Source: Streptomyces camelliae (GTDB taxonomy: Bacteria > Actinomycetota > Actinomycetes > Streptomycetales > Streptomycetaceae). Taken from it: DNA of 64,000 nt. The translations under genes and the position numbers were made by a program. The stretch lies in NCBI RefSeq assembly GCF_027625935.1, contig NZ_CP115300.1, positions 9,176,001 through 9,240,000 on the forward strand, read 5' to 3'. This document shows, in pieces, positions 10,068 through 18,420 of this stretch. A model generated the notes under the pieces. The model was given only the letters and a program-made list of their open reading frames with translations. It searched no databases and was not told where the DNA came from. Within the stretch, counting starts at the first letter, position 1. The number at the start of each line of letters is the position of its first letter.

Positions 10068-10383
10068 GGGACATGAGAGTTGTTCGGGCTCAAATTATAC
10101 GGTGTCTCATTGCCCTCGACCTCATGGGGGTCGACCCGTCCGGTCTCGGGGCGCTGCATGCTCGCACCCCACGCGGACAGCTTCCTCTGGCCTCGGACCT
10201 GCTGCGGACCTACCGCAACCCGGCCCATCCCCTTGCCGAGAAGCGAGTCAAACACAGTGCGGACTTCGGTACCGCCGACCTTTGTTGGACTACCGTCAAC
10301 GCTGTCCTCAACGATCTGGCGGCGAGCGGCCTAGAACACCGGGAGGCGATCTTGCTGGGCTTTCTTGGCACCGCCCCCGAGGG
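10068..10383. other. No supportable gene
   Basis: Open frames exist on the plus strand but their codon use is poor and none shows a recognisable family. The stretch joins onto a degenerate TPR-like fragment and is probably decayed coding DNA. Confidence 0.4.
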
Positions 10384-10557
10384 CGCGACCGGATCGCGTC
10401 GGCTGTGGGCTACCGTATCGAGGTCGTGCGAGCTCTGAGCGGCTTGGCCGATGTGCTGGCGGCGCAGGGAGACACCGTGGCCGCCGAGGCCCACCGGAGC
10501 GAGGCGGCCGAGCTGCTGAATGCGATGAACGAGTCGGCGGCCCGGCTCAGCTTGTGA
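10384..10557 (+). pseudogene. C-terminal fragment of a TPR-containing (regulator-type) protein
   Basis: The frame ends with VRALSGLADVLAAQGDTVA followed by a helix EAHRSEAAELLNAM. This is typical of the last tetratricopeptide repeat of large Streptomyces regulators. There is no start codon or upstream domain in frame, so it is a remnant. Its last codons run into a 23-bp tandem repeat. Confidence 0.45.
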
Positions 10558-10626
10558 TGGTCGGCCGGCTCGGCTCGTGATGGTCGGCCGGCTCGGCTCG
10601 TGATGGTCGGCCCGGGTCAGCTCGTG
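10540..10626. repeat. 23-bp tandem repeat, about 3.7 units
   Basis: The unit GGCTCGGCTCGTGATGGTCG (plus gcc) is repeated head to tail. Two central copies are identical and the outer copies are slightly diverged. The array starts inside the TPR fragment and ends inside the 3' end of the small secreted-protein gene. Confidence 0.85.
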
Positions 10627-10820
10627 AGGGCCGGTCCTTCGCCCGAGCTCGGAGCCGTTACCACGTTCGCCGGTCCTTCCCCGGAGCCGAGCACCTGGTA
10701 TGCCGCGGTGCGGCCGTCGGTCGCCAGGTGACCCCGCCCCGCCTGCGTCCCGAATCCCCCGGCCGCCGCAATCGCGACCGCCGACAGAACCCCGGCCGTC
10801 CGGTACCAAGTGATGCTCAT
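10617..10820 (-). CDS. Small secreted protein, 67 residues, unknown function
   Basis: Starts MSITWYRTAGVLSAVAIAAA, a short basic end followed by a hydrophobic run that looks like a signal peptide with Ala-rich cleavage region. The mature part would be under 45 residues with no cysteine pair. A GAGGGGG ribosome site precedes the ATG at good distance, which supports expression. The C-terminal codons overlap a tandem repeat, so the end may be altered. I do not recognise a family. Confidence 0.5.
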   Translation of the reverse strand: MSITWYRTAGVLSAVAIAAAGGFGTQAGRGHLATDGRTAAYQVLGSGEGPANVVTAPSSGEGPALTS

Positions 10821-10956
10821 CGGGTGCCCCCTCGTTCGGATGACTGCGACAGGCATCAACCTGCCGTCAGCCGTTCCCGAACGAGTCCGGGCTCGTTACC
10901 GCTCGGATCCCCGGGCCCACGCCGATCGGCGCCGAAGACCAGTACCGCGGCGCATC

Positions 10957-11199
10957 TCAGCAGGGACTGCCCTGCCCCAGGCCCATCTCACCGAAGCCGT
11001 TCGCACCGGGGCACGCGGTTCTGGAGCGGCCGTCGCGCAGCCCGGAGGCATGGCCGGGCTCGCAGTCCCGCACGATGACGGTCACGTCGTCGATCGGACA
11101 CCCGGTCACCCGGGAGGCGGTGGCGGCCAGCTCGGACACGAGGTCCGCCCGGCGTTCCCGGTCGTTCCCCTGCCACCAATCAACGGTGATCACAGGCAC
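10957..11199 (-). CDS. 4-oxalocrotonate tautomerase-family protein
   Basis: 80 residues. The second codon is Pro (GTG CCT), giving the N-terminal catalytic proline after Met removal; the sequence continues VITVDWWQGNDRERRADLV, typical of the tautomerase beta-alpha start. A GGAG lies 6 bases upstream of the GTG. The family core ends near residue 55 (VTVIVRDCEPGHA); the Gly/Arg-rich tail after that is probably out-of-family and may be an extension by neighbouring DNA. These enzymes tautomerise small enol/keto acids. No pathway partner is adjacent. Confidence 0.75.
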   Translation of the reverse strand: MPVITVDWWQGNDRERRADLVSELAATASRVTGCPIDDVTVIVRDCEPGHASGLRDGRSRTACPGANGFGEMGLGQGSPC

Positions 11200-11379
11200 G
11201 TTGACGCTCCTTTGAGGGTCGTGGGCGCGGCGGACGGCGCCGGGTCGTATCGCCATGACGGCGGGCCTGGACACAGAGACCTGGCCCAGACTGCCCACCA
11301 CTGTCCACGCCCCGGTTCCCGTACCGTTCCCGTTCCCGTCCCGGCCACCGCGCCACCCCGGCAGCGACACCGCACGGTC

Positions 11380-11583
11380 CTCACAACTCGGCTGACCAAG
11401 ACGATCGCCCGCTATGGCCGTGTCGATCTTTTGTGCATTGACGAACTCGGCTACATGGAGCTCGACAAGCACGGTGCTGAATTGCTCTTCCAGGTTCTGA
11501 CGGAGCGTGAGGAGAAGAACAGTGTCGCCATCGCCTCCAATGAGGCTTTTGGCAAAGCGCACATGTTCCGGCGAACACGTGCC
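11380..11583 (+). pseudogene. istB fragment (central ATPase part), IS21-family remnant
   Basis: Encodes TIARYGRVDLLCIDELGYME then DKHGAELLFQVLTEREEKNS and VAIASNEAFG, the Walker B and following region of the IS21 helper ATPase IstB. The Walker A half is missing on the left. On the right the homology stops at SNEAFG and resumes 3.1 kb away at 14731 with the IstB C terminus. The gene was therefore split by the recombinase module between them. Confidence 0.85.
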
Positions 11584-11599
11584 AGGCGGCGCCGAAACA

Positions 11600-11971
11600 T
11601 CACGGGTTCATCTTGCGGAAGTCCTGGTACTCGTCGCAGACGATGCCCTGGTTGACCCAGCGTTGGGGGTCTGCGGCGAGGTCACGCTCGGCCAGGTGCA
11701 AGGCTTCCTCGGGGGTGGGCAGGACCGCGATCTCCCGTCCCCACGTCTCCTCCTCGGGGTCCAGGGGCGGGAACTCGGTGATATCGAAGAAGTTGTCAGT
11801 GCCAACGTCTTCGACGTCACTCAAATAGATCGTGACGCCGGAAGGGCCGGGGCTGAGGGCGATCCAGCGAAGCCCTTGGTGACCGTCGCGTTCGACCCTG
11901 CCGAGGAACTGCTCGATCTGCCGTCCGCGCTGGAGGGCAGAGAGAGCGAATGGGGGGATGAGGTGCCGCAT
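11600..11971 (-). CDS. Hypothetical protein, cargo of the recombinase module
   Basis: 123 residues beginning MRHLIPPFALSALQRGRQIE. It is acidic, with a segment GVTIYLSDVEDVGTDNFFDI and a C terminus GIVCDEYQDFRKMNP. No signal peptide or membrane segment. It lies 10 bases downstream of the zinc-ribbon recombinase reading frame and on the same strand, so it may be the fourth gene of that operon. The composition looks like that of small immunity-type proteins, but I can assign no family. Confidence 0.65.
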   Translation of the reverse strand: MRHLIPPFALSALQRGRQIEQFLGRVERDGHQGLRWIALSPGPSGVTIYLSDVEDVGTDNFFDITEFPPLDPEEETWGREIAVLPTPEEALHLAERDLAADPQRWVNQGIVCDEYQDFRKMNP

Positions 11972-11981
11972 GCAAGTTCCT

Positions 11982-13608
11982 CTACTGATGCTGGTCGGGC
12001 AGGCGTCCTGGGTCGATGTGATCAGCAAGGTAGATGAGGGTGGCCTGCGGGTCCATGCCGAAGGCGGCGGCGACGAGCTTGGGGTCCATGGTGTTCACCA
12101 GGTCGACGAGGCGGGTGCTGCGGATCATCCGGGGCGGGTATCCGCAGTCGTCAAGGGCGTGGGAGAGATAGGCGGTTGAGGCCGGGCTCTGCCCGGCCTT
12201 GGTTCCTTTGGTGACCATCACATGCGGGTTGGCCGTCGGCCACTCCGCGCGGTGGTTCAAGCCGCGTTCCAGCACGGTCCAGGAGGCGGGATCCAGCGGG
12301 ACGGGATGGGGTCGCTTGCCGAGCCGGACGCTCTGGGCCGCAGCGTCGATGTCGGTGATCTTCAATGTCCGGACCTCCGTGCTGGAGGCTCTGTGCAGCA
12401 GAGCGAGCATGCCGAGCAGAGCCTCGTGGGGGTGAACCTGATCGTCGGTCGTCCATCGACGGAAGAGCTCGCGCTGCTGGTCGAGGGTGAGGGTGCGGCC
12501 GCGGAAGCCGTTGCGTTCCTTCACGATCAGAGTGCGAGTCGGGTCGATCAGCACGATGCGCTGGGAGCGGGCGAAGCGGAAGAACTGCCGCAGCACCACC
12601 AGTCGGCGCTTGCGGGCCTTGGGCGAGGTGGCCAGGAAGGCTTCGACGTCGTGCACGTCGACCAGGGCCCAGTCGTCCTTGCCGCGATGCTCGGTGAGGA
12701 AGCGAGCCAGATCCCGCAGGATGGACAGGGCGGTTTCCAGGGTGTGGTTGCTGCGGGGGCGGGTGCCGGCCCGGCGGGCCGGTCCTGGGCTCGCATGCGG
12801 AAGGCGTCGAAGGTGGTAACGGCTGGCCTGAGGGGCCCGGGGACGGCATCGATGCGGCGCTTGCGCCGCCCGGCGGCGAGCCGTTCGGCCTGATCGGTGG
12901 GCAGGGCCAGGCCACGATGGGTGAAGAAGTCCTCAAGCGCGCGGGCGAAGGTGCCCATCGATCGTCCTGGTCGTCGGGACCGTTCCAGAAGTGCCTGGGG
13001 TGAGTTGGGGTGCTCGTCCTGTAGGAGGCGGCCGAGGCCGGTGATCAGGCCGCAGGCCCGGGAGACGCAGAAACGGGACGCGACATGTTCGACGAAGTCG
13101 TCCAGCCACGCCGGCGGGTTGGCGAGTTGGTCGTGGAGGTGTTCGCCGCGGATGAAGGGACGGCCGGGATGTTTCTGCCAGCAGGCTGGGCATAGGCCCA
13201 GGCCGGCATGCCGTCGCAGTTGCCCGCACTCGCGGCAGGTCCGTGGGGGCTGCTTGTCCTGTCGGGGCCGGGAGCAGTGTCCGCACCAGCCGGTCTCCTC
13301 GCGGAGATATCCCTGCTTGCCGCAGCGAGGGCAGGGCTGCTGGTCGGCGAGCCGCTCGGCCTTTCGCCGGCAGACTCCGCAGAGCCGGTTGTGGGCCGCA
13401 CGGACGGATTGGCCGCACTGGTCGCAGACGCGCGAGCAGGTGATGCACCGGCCGGTGTCCTCCTGGAGGACCCGGCCTTGCCGCAGGACGGACACATCGT
13501 CTTCGCTGCCTGTTCTTTCATCCGGTGCCAGCACCGGCAGCAGTGCTCGCGGTCGCGATAGCCGACCGGCCCGCCGCAGGTGACGCAGTCCCGCTGTTTC
13601 TTGCTCAT
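11982..13608 (-). pseudogene. Zinc-ribbon tyrosine recombinase, broken by two frameshifts
   Basis: Three consecutive frames together make one protein of about 540 residues. The N-terminal frame starts MSKKQRDCVTCGGPVGYRDR and has CxxC zinc-ribbon pairs. The middle frame adds more ribbons (CDQCGQS, CGVCRRK, CPRCGKQGY, CGHCSR, CRECGQL) and a linker. The last frame (ALSILRDLARFL, then VVLRQFFRFARSQRIVLIDP) is a tyrosine-recombinase-like domain with LLHRASSTEVRTL in place of the first Arg motif. Breaks lie near 13480 and 12780. The start overlaps the XRE gene stop (ATGA). Either a decayed gene or two sequencing indels. The catalytic Tyr is not obvious in the C terminus, so the intact protein may have been a DNA-binding accessory recombinase. 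Confidence 0.75.
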
Positions 13609-13940
13609 GAAGATGTCCGCAGGTCACAGAGGCGGCATCGACCGGCCCCGGGCGGAACCGACGGCCTTCGGGAGGTCGGCGATGGGCCGGGGAGGAGCCG
13701 CAGGCCGCTCGACGGGGTGGTGTCGATCTCGATCAGGTCGTTGGGGGTGCACTCCAGCGCGGTGCACAACGCGGCCAGGGTGGTCATCTTCACCTGCGAG
13801 GGTTCCTTGGTGAACAGCGCGGACACCGACGCCGAGGAGAGCTCCAGGCCGGCCTTCTCGGCCAGCAGCCGTCGCAGCTCGGTCCCGGTCCACACCTCGC
13901 GCTGGGCGGCGGCCATCCGCAGCCGCCATCGGATCTTCAT
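13605..13940 (-). CDS. XRE/Cro-type HTH protein of the recombinase operon
   Basis: 111 residues with a Cro/C1 HTH (about 18-60: WTGTELRRLLAEKAGLELSS, then VKMTTLAALCTALECTPNDL). It overlaps the integrase stop upstream (ATGA) and the zinc-ribbon recombinase start downstream (ATGA), so the three are translationally coupled. It may act as a recombination directionality factor or repress the operon; that is inference. The last 30 residues are proline-rich and unstructured. Confidence 0.88.
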   Translation of the reverse strand: MKIRWRLRMAAAQREVWTGTELRRLLAEKAGLELSSASVSALFTKEPSQVKMTTLAALCTALECTPNDLIEIDTTPSSGLRLLPGPSPTSRRPSVPPGAGRCRLCDLRTSS

Positions 13941-14731
13941 GCCGTGGTGTCCTTCCCGGTCAGCTCGGCCAGAGTGCCGGCGACCGCCCGCTGATAGGCG
14001 TCCTCGATGAACGTCGCGGAGGGCCGGACATAAGGCATGGTTGAACTGACTGTCCAGTGACCGAGCATCTGCTGGATCGCCACCAGGTCGACGCCGCGTT
14101 CGTAGTTGTGGGTCGCGCAGGCCCTCCGCAGGGCATGCGCGCTGAACCGCTCCGAGGCCGGCCGCCCTTCGAGCTCCATGAGATAGCGCAGCCGGTTGCG
14201 GATCGTTCCGCGATGCAGGGCTTCGCCTGACTCGTCGGCGAACAGCACTGGTGAATCGGGGAACTTGGGGCGTACGTCGTCCAGGAACCATCGCAGCACC
14301 AGGTCCAGGCCGTCGAGCATGGGCACCCAGTGGGGCCGGGGCCCGGAGGTGTGAGCCCCTTTGCCGAAGCGGACATGGAGTTTGCCGAACGGACCGCGGG
14401 TGAAGTGCACATCGGGCTTGTCCAACAACGATGCCTCCTCCGAGCGGAGCCCGGCGTGATACAGGGTTCGGAACATCGCATAGTCCCGGGCGGCGGGCCC
14501 GTACTTCCTCGCGGTCGCAATCCGCTGCTTCATGAAGTCGAAGAACTTCGCTACCCGTTCCGGTGCCGGCGGCGGCACCAGGGCCGGGGAGTCGTCGCCG
14601 ACACGCCGGGAGGCGTTGAACTCGTCGACCGGGCAGACCAGCCGGACACCGAACGCTGCCTCGATCTCGGCGGCCTTGCGGGCCTGCAGGAACCGGTGGA
14701 ACCCCTTGAAGATCTGAGGTGGCAGCAGCAA
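13937..14731 (-). CDS. Tyrosine-type site-specific integrase, N-terminally truncated
   Basis: 264 residues with a complete catalytic domain. The first Arg is in YHAGLRSEEASLL, the HxxR motif in FSAHALRRACATHN, the second His in QMLGHWTVSST and the tyrosine in MPYVRPSATF. The N-terminal SAM-like core-binding domain is missing: the frame begins (TTG) at LLPPQIFKGFHRFL exactly where istB homology resumes. The usual proteins of this type have roughly 80-100 more residues. It is the first gene of a three-gene overlapping operon. Probably inactive or promoterless in its present state. Confidence 0.85.
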   Translation of the reverse strand: MLLPPQIFKGFHRFLQARKAAEIEAAFGVRLVCPVDEFNASRRVGDDSPALVPPPAPERVAKFFDFMKQRIATARKYGPAARDYAMFRTLYHAGLRSEEASLLDKPDVHFTRGPFGKLHVRFGKGAHTSGPRPHWVPMLDGLDLVLRWFLDDVRPKFPDSPVLFADESGEALHRGTIRNRLRYLMELEGRPASERFSAHALRRACATHNYERGVDLVAIQQMLGHWTVSSTMPYVRPSATFIEDAYQRAVAGTLAELTGKDTTA

Positions 14732-14865
14732 CTCACGATGAAGTCCTCGCCACCGCCATCCTCGACCGCCTCCTCCACCACTGCGAGGTCATCTCCATCA
14801 ACGGCCCCAGCTACCGGCTGAAGAACCGCCTCAAGGCCATCGAGCGAGAAACCGACGTGGCCTGA
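14731..14865 (+). pseudogene. istB C-terminal fragment
   Basis: Encodes THDEVLATAILDRLLHHCEV followed by ISINGPSYRLKNRLKAIERE and a stop, the standard end of IstB. It continues the fragment ending at 11583 in the same orientation. It marks the right-hand junction of the inserted recombinase module. Confidence 0.85.
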
Positions 14866-14879
14866 CCCGGCTCCGGTTC

Positions 14880-15299
14880 CTACCCAGGCTCCTCGCCCGG
14901 CGGGATGAAGGCGTCGGCGCTATCAGCATCCTCGACATGCCCGTGGGCGTCGACCGTGATGGCCGTCGCCCGCCCCTGCGACGTGATGAGCCAGGCCAGC
15001 ACCTGTTCCGTCAGCGGTGTTCCTCCTGGACCCTCATCGTTCCAGTGCACCCGCCACCCTCCACCAGGCACCGCGGCCACGACCTGCTCGGCCCGCTCCA
15101 GATGAGAGAAGTCTTCGTAGTCCGTCACCGGGCGCAGGGCACCACGCTTGGGATCGACGACCAGTGCAGTCCCAGTCGCCTGGTCCCAGCCTTCTACGCG
15201 CACCATGCGACCGATCTCGGTGTCAGTGCCGTTGAAGATGGCAGTCCAGCCGGTCTGATTGAAGTAGCGAAGAGACACCGCCCCATCATCTCGAACCAC
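14880..15299 (-). CDS. Hypothetical protein, 139 residues
   Basis: Reads MVRDDGAVSLRYFNQTGWTA and contains a beta-rich, Trp-containing core (GGGWRVHWNDEGPGGTPL) and an acidic tail. A second GTG seven codons in (MSLRYFNQTGW) is an equally good start. No signal peptide or known motif. It stands alone between the istB fragment and a truncated transposase. The composition resembles contact-toxin immunity proteins, without firm support. Confidence 0.6.
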   Translation of the reverse strand: MVRDDGAVSLRYFNQTGWTAIFNGTDTEIGRMVRVEGWDQATGTALVVDPKRGALRPVTDYEDFSHLERAEQVVAAVPGGGWRVHWNDEGPGGTPLTEQVLAWLITSQGRATAITVDAHGHVEDADSADAFIPPGEEPG

Positions 15300-15384
15300 G
15301 ACGCGAGCTCTTCGAGCGGCCGCTTGCTCTGCACGTTCATCCGTACGTGGCTATGCACATAAGCGAGTACGCCGACACCCGAGG

Positions 15385-16097
15385 GCGTCTACGTGGACAA
15401 CGGCTCCGCTTTCGTGGACTCCGCCCTGCTCAGGGCATGCGCGAGGCTCGGGATCAAGCTGATCCACTCCACCCCGGGACGCCCACAGGGCAGAGGCAAA
15501 ATCGAACGGTTCTTCCGAACAGTCCGGGAACAGTTTCTGGTCGAGGTCGACACGGAGAAGGTCACCGACCTGGCCACGCTGAACAGGCTCTTCACGGCAT
15601 GGGTCGAGCAGGTCTATCACCGGCGGGTCCACTCCGAGACCGGCCAGCAGCCGCTGGAACGCTGGCTGGCCGGGGCGCCGTTCCCCACCCCGACGCCGGA
15701 CGCGCTGAGGGAGGCTTTTCGCTGGTCCGAGCTGCGGAAGGTCGCCAAGACTGCCACGGTCTCGCTCCAGTCCAACACCTACAACGTCGACGCGTCGCTG
15801 GTCGGCCGGCAGGTCGAGCTGGTCTTCGACCCGTTCGACCTGACCGACATCGACGTCCGCTTCGGCGGCCGCTCGTTCGGCAAGGCGATCCCGCACCTGA
15901 TCACTCGGCACGCGCACCCGAAGGCGAAGCCGGAGACTCCGGTTGCGGCCCCGCCGGCGCCGACCGGGATCGACTACCTGCGGCTCATCGACACCGAGCG
16001 CACGAAGGAGCTCGGGCTGCGGATCAACTACGAGGTGTTCCTGCCCGGCCAGGACCAGCCGACCCCGGCCGTCGACCTGAGCGGCGATGACGCGTGA
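15385..16097 (+). pseudogene. TniA/IstA-like DDE transposase, C-terminal half
   Basis: Carries the last part of an integrase-core domain (YVDNGSAF with the second Asp, then GRPQGRGKIERFFRT with the Glu) and a Mu-transposase-type C-terminal beta barrel (TVSLQSNTYNVDASLVGRQV). The N-terminal HTH and first catalytic Asp are missing, so it is not functional. It pairs with the AAA ATPase downstream (16603), as TniA pairs with TniB or an ExeA-like helper. A reverse-strand gene lies between them, which is unusual for this pair. Confidence 0.8.
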
Positions 16098-16140
16098 CCA
16101 GAGGCCGCCCGGTCCAGGACCGGGTTGTCTCACGCGCTGA

Positions 16141-16470
16141 TCACGCGAGCGCTTGGTCGTCTGGCTCCGGGGTCATCTGGAAATCGACGAAAAAGGTGCC
16201 GGGGTTGCCAGGCACGACACGGCAACTGAAGTGGCACCCGAGCAACGAACCGACCTCGGTCTTGAGGTTCTGCGCGAGAACGGCGGCCGGGCTCACGTAT
16301 TTCCTCGCCGGGTCGTCGACGGCATGGGCGTCGACGAGCGCTCCACGGATCCCGGTCACGACGTATTCGACTCGTCGACCGCCGCTGAGGTCGGGCTCTT
16401 CGCCATCGTGGTCGCAGTTCACCACGTGGGCCAGCACGTCACCCAGGCCGGTCTTCGGATGGTCGGTCAT
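16141..16470 (-). CDS. Hypothetical protein between transposase and helper ATPase genes
   Basis: 109 residues starting MTDHPKTGLGDVLAHVVNCD and ending MTPEPDDQALA. It has segments VEYVVTGIRGALVDAHAVDD and VGSLLGCHFSCRVVPGNPGTFFV. There is no clear ribosome site; a leaderless transcript is possible. Orientation opposite to both flanking mobile genes suggests captured cargo. Family not recognised. Confidence 0.45.
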   Translation of the reverse strand: MTDHPKTGLGDVLAHVVNCDHDGEEPDLSGGRRVEYVVTGIRGALVDAHAVDDPARKYVSPAAVLAQNLKTEVGSLLGCHFSCRVVPGNPGTFFVDFQMTPEPDDQALA

Positions 16471-16602
16471 GAGTGCACACGCTACTTGGTCGTCGCTGCG
16501 GCCGCACAGCCTGCGGTTCGCGGTCCGCTTCCACCCGAGGGCCGGACACGCCGCGGCCGAACGGGACGACACGATCGCCTGCTTGGAGAGGAACAACGAA
16601 CG

Positions 16603-17416
16603 TTGATAGACAAACTGACGGCGCACTGGGGCTTCACACGGATGCCGTTCGGCAAGGCCCTGGCCCCCTCGATGCTGCACCGGCACTCCGCCCACGCGCA
16701 GGCCGTCGCCCGCATCACCTGGTGCATCGGCGAACGCGCACTCGGCGTCATCACCGGCGAGGTCGGCGCGGGCAAGACCGTCGCGGTCAGAGCGTCGCTG
16801 TCCCAGCTGGACCACCCCCCCCACAAGGTCATCTACCTGGCCAACCCAGCCGTCGGCGTCGCCGGGATCCACCACGCGATCGTCACCTCGCTCGGCGGCG
16901 TCCCGCGCCCGCACAAGTCCACGCTGATCCCGCAGGCCACCGACCTGCTGGCCACCGAGAACAACGAACGCGGCCGCGTCCCCATCCTGATCATCGAGGA
17001 AGCCCACCTGCTCGACCACGAGCAGCTGGAAGCAATCCGGATGCTGACCAACGACGAGATGGACTCCAACAGCCCGCTGGCCTGCCTGCTGATCGGCCAG
17101 CCGACCCTGCGACACAAGATCAAGCTCGGCGTCCTGGCCGCCGTCGACCAACGGATCCAGGTCCGCTACAACATGACCGTCCATGACCGGCGAGGAAACG
17201 GCCTCCTACCTGGTCCACCACCTCGGGCTCGCCGGCCGAACCGACACTCTCTTCACCGACGACGCGATCACCCTCATCCACGACACCGCCCGCGGCTATC
17301 CCCGCGCCGTCAACAACCTCGCCGTCCAGGCCCTGCTCTCCGCCTACGCCGAGGGCAAGCCCATCGTCGACGAGACAAGCGCCCGCGCCGCCGTCGCCGA
17401 AGTCAACGCCGAATGA
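16603..17416 (+). pseudogene. TniB/ExeA-like AAA ATPase, one frameshift
   Basis: Transposition helper ATPase. From a TTG start it reads MIDKLTAHWGFTRMPFGKAL, then Walker A in GEVGAGKTVAV and Walker B in ILIIEEAHLLD. At about 17180 the frame breaks after QIRVRYNM-type sequence (QVRYNMT) and continues in the next frame with MTGEETASYLVHHLGLAGR to a normal end. A single extra base explains the break. Either a decayed gene or an assembly error; both halves look otherwise intact. Confidence 0.8.
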
Positions 17417-17466
17417 CGACCGCGCCCACCCTGGGCACCATCAACATCCCAGTGACACCATGAAGA

Positions 17467-17895
17467 TCAAACAGCCCGCTGGAACGCCACCACCGGGCTC
17501 TCTTCATCCCCGCACGTCACCATCGTGAGTGGCAAAGCCATCACGATTTTGAACGGCAGCCAACAGCCGGTTCGCTCAATTCGGTACTTCTCTGGCAGTT
17601 GGTCTGCCTCTAGGCCCCAGGCGAGCGCTCGGGCCCGCATGCCGTTGTCCCCGGTGAGCACGGTGACCGGGGTGGGCATGATGGCCTGCTTCAGGTGGCA
17701 GGCCCGGGCCACGATCTCGTCGTCCTTGTTGGGCAGCCTTACGTGACCCGGTTCGTCGAGCAGTACTTCGACCCGCACTCCGCCGGCCATCGCCTGCCCG
17801 TTGCGCTGCTCGGTCAGGGTCTGCTCGATCAGGGCGAAGACGCCACGGGCGCGTCTCTTGATGGTGTCACTGGTGGTGTGCGACTTCTTGTACGA
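17467..17895 (-). pseudogene. PIN-domain protein, 3' fragment
   Basis: The frame encodes KSHTTSDTIKRRARGVFALI and later VTVLTGDNGMRARALAWGLE followed by ADQLPEKYR, matching the C-terminal half of PIN-type ribonuclease domains (the TGDNGMR loop holds conserved Asp). Upstream of about 17895 the frame loses all similarity and no start is present. It was probably a toxin-like nuclease cut by rearrangement. Confidence 0.6.
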
Positions 17896-18124
17896 GTCGG
17901 GCCGACGCCTCGGGCCGGACACCGAGGATGCACCCGAGGATGCGCAAGCCGAGTGGGCGTGGCTGACCCGGCGATGGCCCGCCGGATCGTCGGCCGCCAA
18001 CGGCGGGGGACTGCCTCGCGGCATCGGGCGTGGGTCACCGCTGCCCGCCATCGACGTGTGCACTGCGTGGGCGGCCCGGGCCGCCCACGACGCGGCCACG
18101 GCCGAAAAGGCCGCTGGCTCATGA
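17896..18124 (+). pseudogene. 3' end of an unknown gene
   Basis: A frame with normal codon use (DTEDAPEDAQAEWAWLTRRW, then IDVCTAWAARAAHDAATAEK) ends with a TGA overlapping the ATG of the next small gene. The upstream part is not recognisable. It looks like an integrative-element accessory gene remnant. Confidence 0.35.
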
Positions 18125-18286
18125 CGGCGGCCGACATGACGCATGACGAGATCCTCACTGCCGTCGCATATCTCCAGGCCGTCTGGGACAGACGACGCCG
18201 ACGCGGTCAGGGTGCTGTCGGACCGTGACGGCCACGAGCGGGGCATTCTCGACTTGGTCATCGACCTCGTGGCTTCGTTCACGTGA
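18121..18286 (+). pseudogene. Small hypothetical protein with a frameshift
   Basis: Starts MTAADMTHDEILTAVAYLQA and, after a one-base slip near 18193, continues ADAVRVLSDRDGHERGILDL and a stop. The start overlaps the preceding stop (ATGA), typical of small accessory-element operons. About 54 residues in the reconstructed form. No known function. Confidence 0.4.
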
Positions 18287-18420
18287 AGTGGCTCTGGCGC
18301 AGCCTCCGTGCAGCGGCCACTCTGAGTGACGATTGAGCCTCTCAGGTCGGTACCGAAGTCGCCCGAAAATGAGCCGTCAGCAAGGCGGTTGGGCTCAAAG
18401 TCCGGGCCGTGGATGAGGGC

